Part shown: one piece after another, positions 62,089 through 64,000 of the stretch
Numbering within the stretch: position 1 is the stretch's first letter
Layout of the letters: the number at the start of each line of letters is the position of its first letter
Source of the DNA: an uncultured Bacteroidota bacterium
GTDB taxonomy: Bacteria; Bacteroidota; Bacteroidia; NS11-12g; UBA9320
Assembly: GCA_937124965.1 (NCBI GenBank)
Contig: CAKZLB010000036.1
Coordinates: 273,678-337,677, forward strand
DNA: 64,000 nt
Direction of reading: 5' to 3'
Position numbers and translations under genes: made by a program
The notes under the pieces: model-generated
The model's input: only the letters and a program-made list of their open reading frames with translations
Database searches by the model: none
What the model was told of the DNA's origin: nothing

Positions 62089-64000
62089 GTAATAATTATC
62101 GGTCTTACATACGATTTACCATTTACTATAGTTCGGACGTAATACGTTGATGTCGACAAACTATCAATTTTAATTGGTATGTAAGTTGGTCCCACTAACT
62201 CCAACTCGCCTGAACTGAATACTAGTCTACCTATTTGATCATAAACTACAACTGACACAGTTCCGTCATCTATTGAATATACATCAACTCCAAATTCACC
62301 TTGGTTTGGATTAGGGTATACCATAAGTTTAATTGCGTTTGCATTTTCAAGCCCATCCAAATCTTCAACTATAGGCTGGTTGAACTTATTCATACTGTTT
62401 TGACATTCATTGCATATTGTGTCCCAGTTCCAATTCGTGTAACTACTTGAAATTTTAGTCGCAATATAAAGTCCCTTCATCTCCGTTTCGTCATTTTTCT
62501 TACCATCAACTTTTATATCCTTTAGTGTATAAATAGACGCATTAACCGTTGAATTACGATCAACCTTTACCTCTTCCTCAGCATAGACAACTAAAGTTTT
62601 ACCTGTTGGATTAAACTGATTGTCCTTTTTAAGATCCAATTTATCACAAAGAGATATCTCAGTACAATTCGTAAATTTAACCGTTACATCATCGCTTGTT
62701 TTAAGGTCAGTAATATAGAGTCGCGGACTTGTAAACGTGACAGTTGAGTTTTTACCTATGGACACTTTTCCATAAACTGAATCTCCAAGTATCACCGTTT
62801 TATTATTTCCAACGTAAATATTGCTAACGCTTACACAATCTCCATCATCACAGTGGTCGTGTTTTCTGTTTTTGCACGATTTATCGCAATGGCTATGGGT
62901 AGAACTTGAGCAAGATGAAGTACAATATTTGTGATATTTCTTGTTACATGCTTTACGACATTCTCGATCGCTTCCCTTCGACGATTTACAACCCAAACAA
63001 TAGGGGTTATATGCGAAATTTGGCAGTTCAATATCAGCAGAAGAATCAATTTTTGATGTTACCGCACCACTCTTTGAGGTCTTGATATCATTCGCTTTTA
63101 CAAATGTACTTGAGCTAGTAACAGTTGAACTTTCTTTAACCTCAGCTTTACCTTTATTGCTAATTACTCCAACACCTCCAGATTGAACGCTAGAGGTTTT
63201 ATCCAATTTTACTTCGTTAATTGCAAGGAGTGAATATGAAGATCGATGTTCGTGTATAGTGTAGTTAACGTTTGCAGTGTCTTCGACAGAACAACCATAG
63301 TTATTCGTTACTACCACAATGTAATCATTTGAAGAATTAATATCTATACTTTGACTACTAGACCCTGTCGACCAGCTGTAGCTGAAGTATTGACCACTAT
63401 CAGGCTGTGCGGTCAAAGTAATAAAGCCTCCTTGACAGAAATCAGGCATTTCCGATTCGTTGATAGTTACAGTCGGTATCACACCAATTACATTAACAGT
63501 CGCTTGGCATGAATTCGTGTTTCCACTCCCGTCGGTAACGTTAAGTGTTACTGTGTTTTTACCAACGTCCAGACATGTAAATGAATAATCATCCAAATCA
63601 AAAGATGCAATACTACAATTGTCAGAAGAGCTAAGGTTAATATCCGAAGTTGTGATGCTTGCAGCTCCACTCAAAAGAGTAATTGTTGCATTTTTACATG
63701 TTGCCACTGGTTTCTGATCGTCTGTAACTACTACATTATGCGAACAGGTTTCTGCATTACCTGAGCCATCCGTAATTGTCCATGTTACTGTTGTTGAACC
63801 TAAGCTAAATACAGCATCATCGAGTGACGATGAACTGTTGAAGTCATTCGTTACTGATGCGATCGAGCAATTGTCACTCGTTGCTTTTGGATCAAACTCC
63901 GTTCCCGATACCGTATACGTACAAACACCATTGTCTGCCACTTTCGATTGGTTTCCAACACACGAAATGGTTGGTTTCTGATCGTCAGTAACAACTACAT
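62079..64000 (-). CDS. HYR-domain surface protein with Cys/His repeat and T9SS sorting domain (N-terminus beyond window)
   Basis: At least 640 residues; the frame is open to the right edge, so the start is missing. From the edge come HYR modules (VVVTDDQKPTISC; VTNDF...SLGSTTVTWTITDGSGNAETC; a second copy follows), an Ig-like SprB-type module (YSWSTGSSSQS), a linker, and a Cys/His-rich segment (codons 62999-62835). A beta-helix-like part full of V/T/N strands with YAEEEVKVDRN follows, and a T9SS sorting domain with MVYPNPNQGEFGVDVY. It ends PIIITLF, the last residues coming from repeat cluster B. Likely adhesin or surface fibre. Confidence 0.88.
   Translation of the reverse strand, partial: VVVTDDQKPTISCVGNQSKVADNGVCTYTVSGTEFDPKATSDNCSIASVTNDFNSSSSLDDAVFSLGSTTVTWTITDGSGNAETCSHNVVVTDDQKPVATCKNATITLLSGAASITTSDINLSSSDNCSIASFDLDDYSFTCLDVGKNTVTLNVTDGSGNTNSCQATVNVIGVIPTVTINESEMPDFCQGGFITLTAQPDSGQYFSYSWSTGSSSQSIDINSSNDYIVVVTNNYGCSVEDTANVNYTIHEHRSSYSLLAINEVKLDKTSSVQSGGVGVISNKGKAEVKESSTVTSSSTFVKANDIKTSKSGAVTSKIDSSADIELPNFAYNPYCLGCKSSKGSDRECRKACNKKYHKYCTSSCSSSTHSHCDKSCKNRKHDHCDDGDCVSVSNIYVGNNKTVILGDSVYGKVSIGKNSTVTFTSPRLYITDLKTSDDVTVKFTNCTEISLCDKLDLKKDNQFNPTGKTLVVYAEEEVKVDRNSTVNASIYTLKDIKVDGKKNDETEMKGLYIATKISSSYTNWNWDTICNECQNSMNKFNQPIVEDLDGLENANAIKLMVYPNPNQGEFGVDVYSIDDGTVSVVVYDQIGRLVFSSGELELVGPTYIPIKIDSLSTSTYYVRTIVNGKSYVRPIIITLF

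Overview
The window is low-GC, gene-dense DNA from a member of the Bacteroidota, most likely a free-living marine member of the Flavobacteriales (possibly near Crocinitomicaceae or Cryomorphaceae; this placement is inference). The evidence is a gldKLMN(O) type IX secretion/gliding locus, gldE and gldD, several giant proteins with T9SS C-terminal sorting domains, two PorP/SprF proteins, a complete Na+-translocating NADH:quinone reductase operon, mevalonate-pathway isoprenoid genes, and several promoters with the Bacteroidota -7 box TAnnTTTG.

Layout. 1-2.2 kb: mazG (cut by the left edge), a LytTR/LytS-type two-component pair and a small membrane protein. 2.4-7.8 kb: a small Cys-rich membrane protein, pepT and a 1211-residue secreted ELWxxDGT-repeat protein. 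7.8-14.7 kb: nqrABCDEF plus the flavin transferase apbE, all on the minus strand. 14.9-19.5 kb: MFS transporter, a small basic protein, rlmH, rng, a 29-codon ribosomal-type protein, a TPR protein and HU. 19.6-23.1 kb: mutY-ssb-gldE-gldD on the plus strand. 23.1-25.6 kb: M23/LysM peptidase, ribF and truB. 25.8-28.2 kb: idi2-mvaA. 28.2-29.9 kb: ftcD. 30.0-38.0 kb: the T9SS block (two PorP/SprF, gldK, L, M, N and a gldO-like copy). 38.0-42.6 kb: TonB-dependent receptor, rpe, a DUF721 protein and recF. 42.7-46.7 kb: pdhA, a TPR membrane protein, ribH, a deoxynucleoside kinase and trpS. 46.7-50 kb: a NarL-type regulator, a TPR histidine kinase and a caspase-like protein. 50.1-56.6 kb: ABC exporter, truA, thiolase, DUF4293 protein, double ABC ATPase and a lipoprotein. 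56.7-64 kb: a REP-associated tyrosine transposase (RAYT) and two giant T9SS cargo proteins separated and flanked by palindromic repeat clusters.

How the genes work together. GldK-L-M-N form the T9SS motor and outer-membrane ring. PorP/SprF proteins and the sorting-domain cargo (4171-7806, 57396-61859, 62079-end) are its likely partners. ApbE would attach FMN to the threonines in the SGAT motifs of NqrB and NqrC. Idi2 and MvaA supply isoprenoids.

Most unusual signals: (1) two palindromic repeat clusters that share a core, one of which contains the stop codon of a T9SS gene, next to a solitary RAYT; (2) a perfect terminator-like hairpin with a T8 tract inside the apbE signal-peptide codons, directly after nqrF; (3) a three-fold C-x3-C-x4-H-x-[YH] repeat inside a secreted protein; (4) a caspase-like protein lacking the usual catalytic His, upstream of a TPR histidine kinase and response regulator. 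No rRNA, tRNA, CRISPR array or prophage was seen. No stretch longer than 300 bases lacks a gene.
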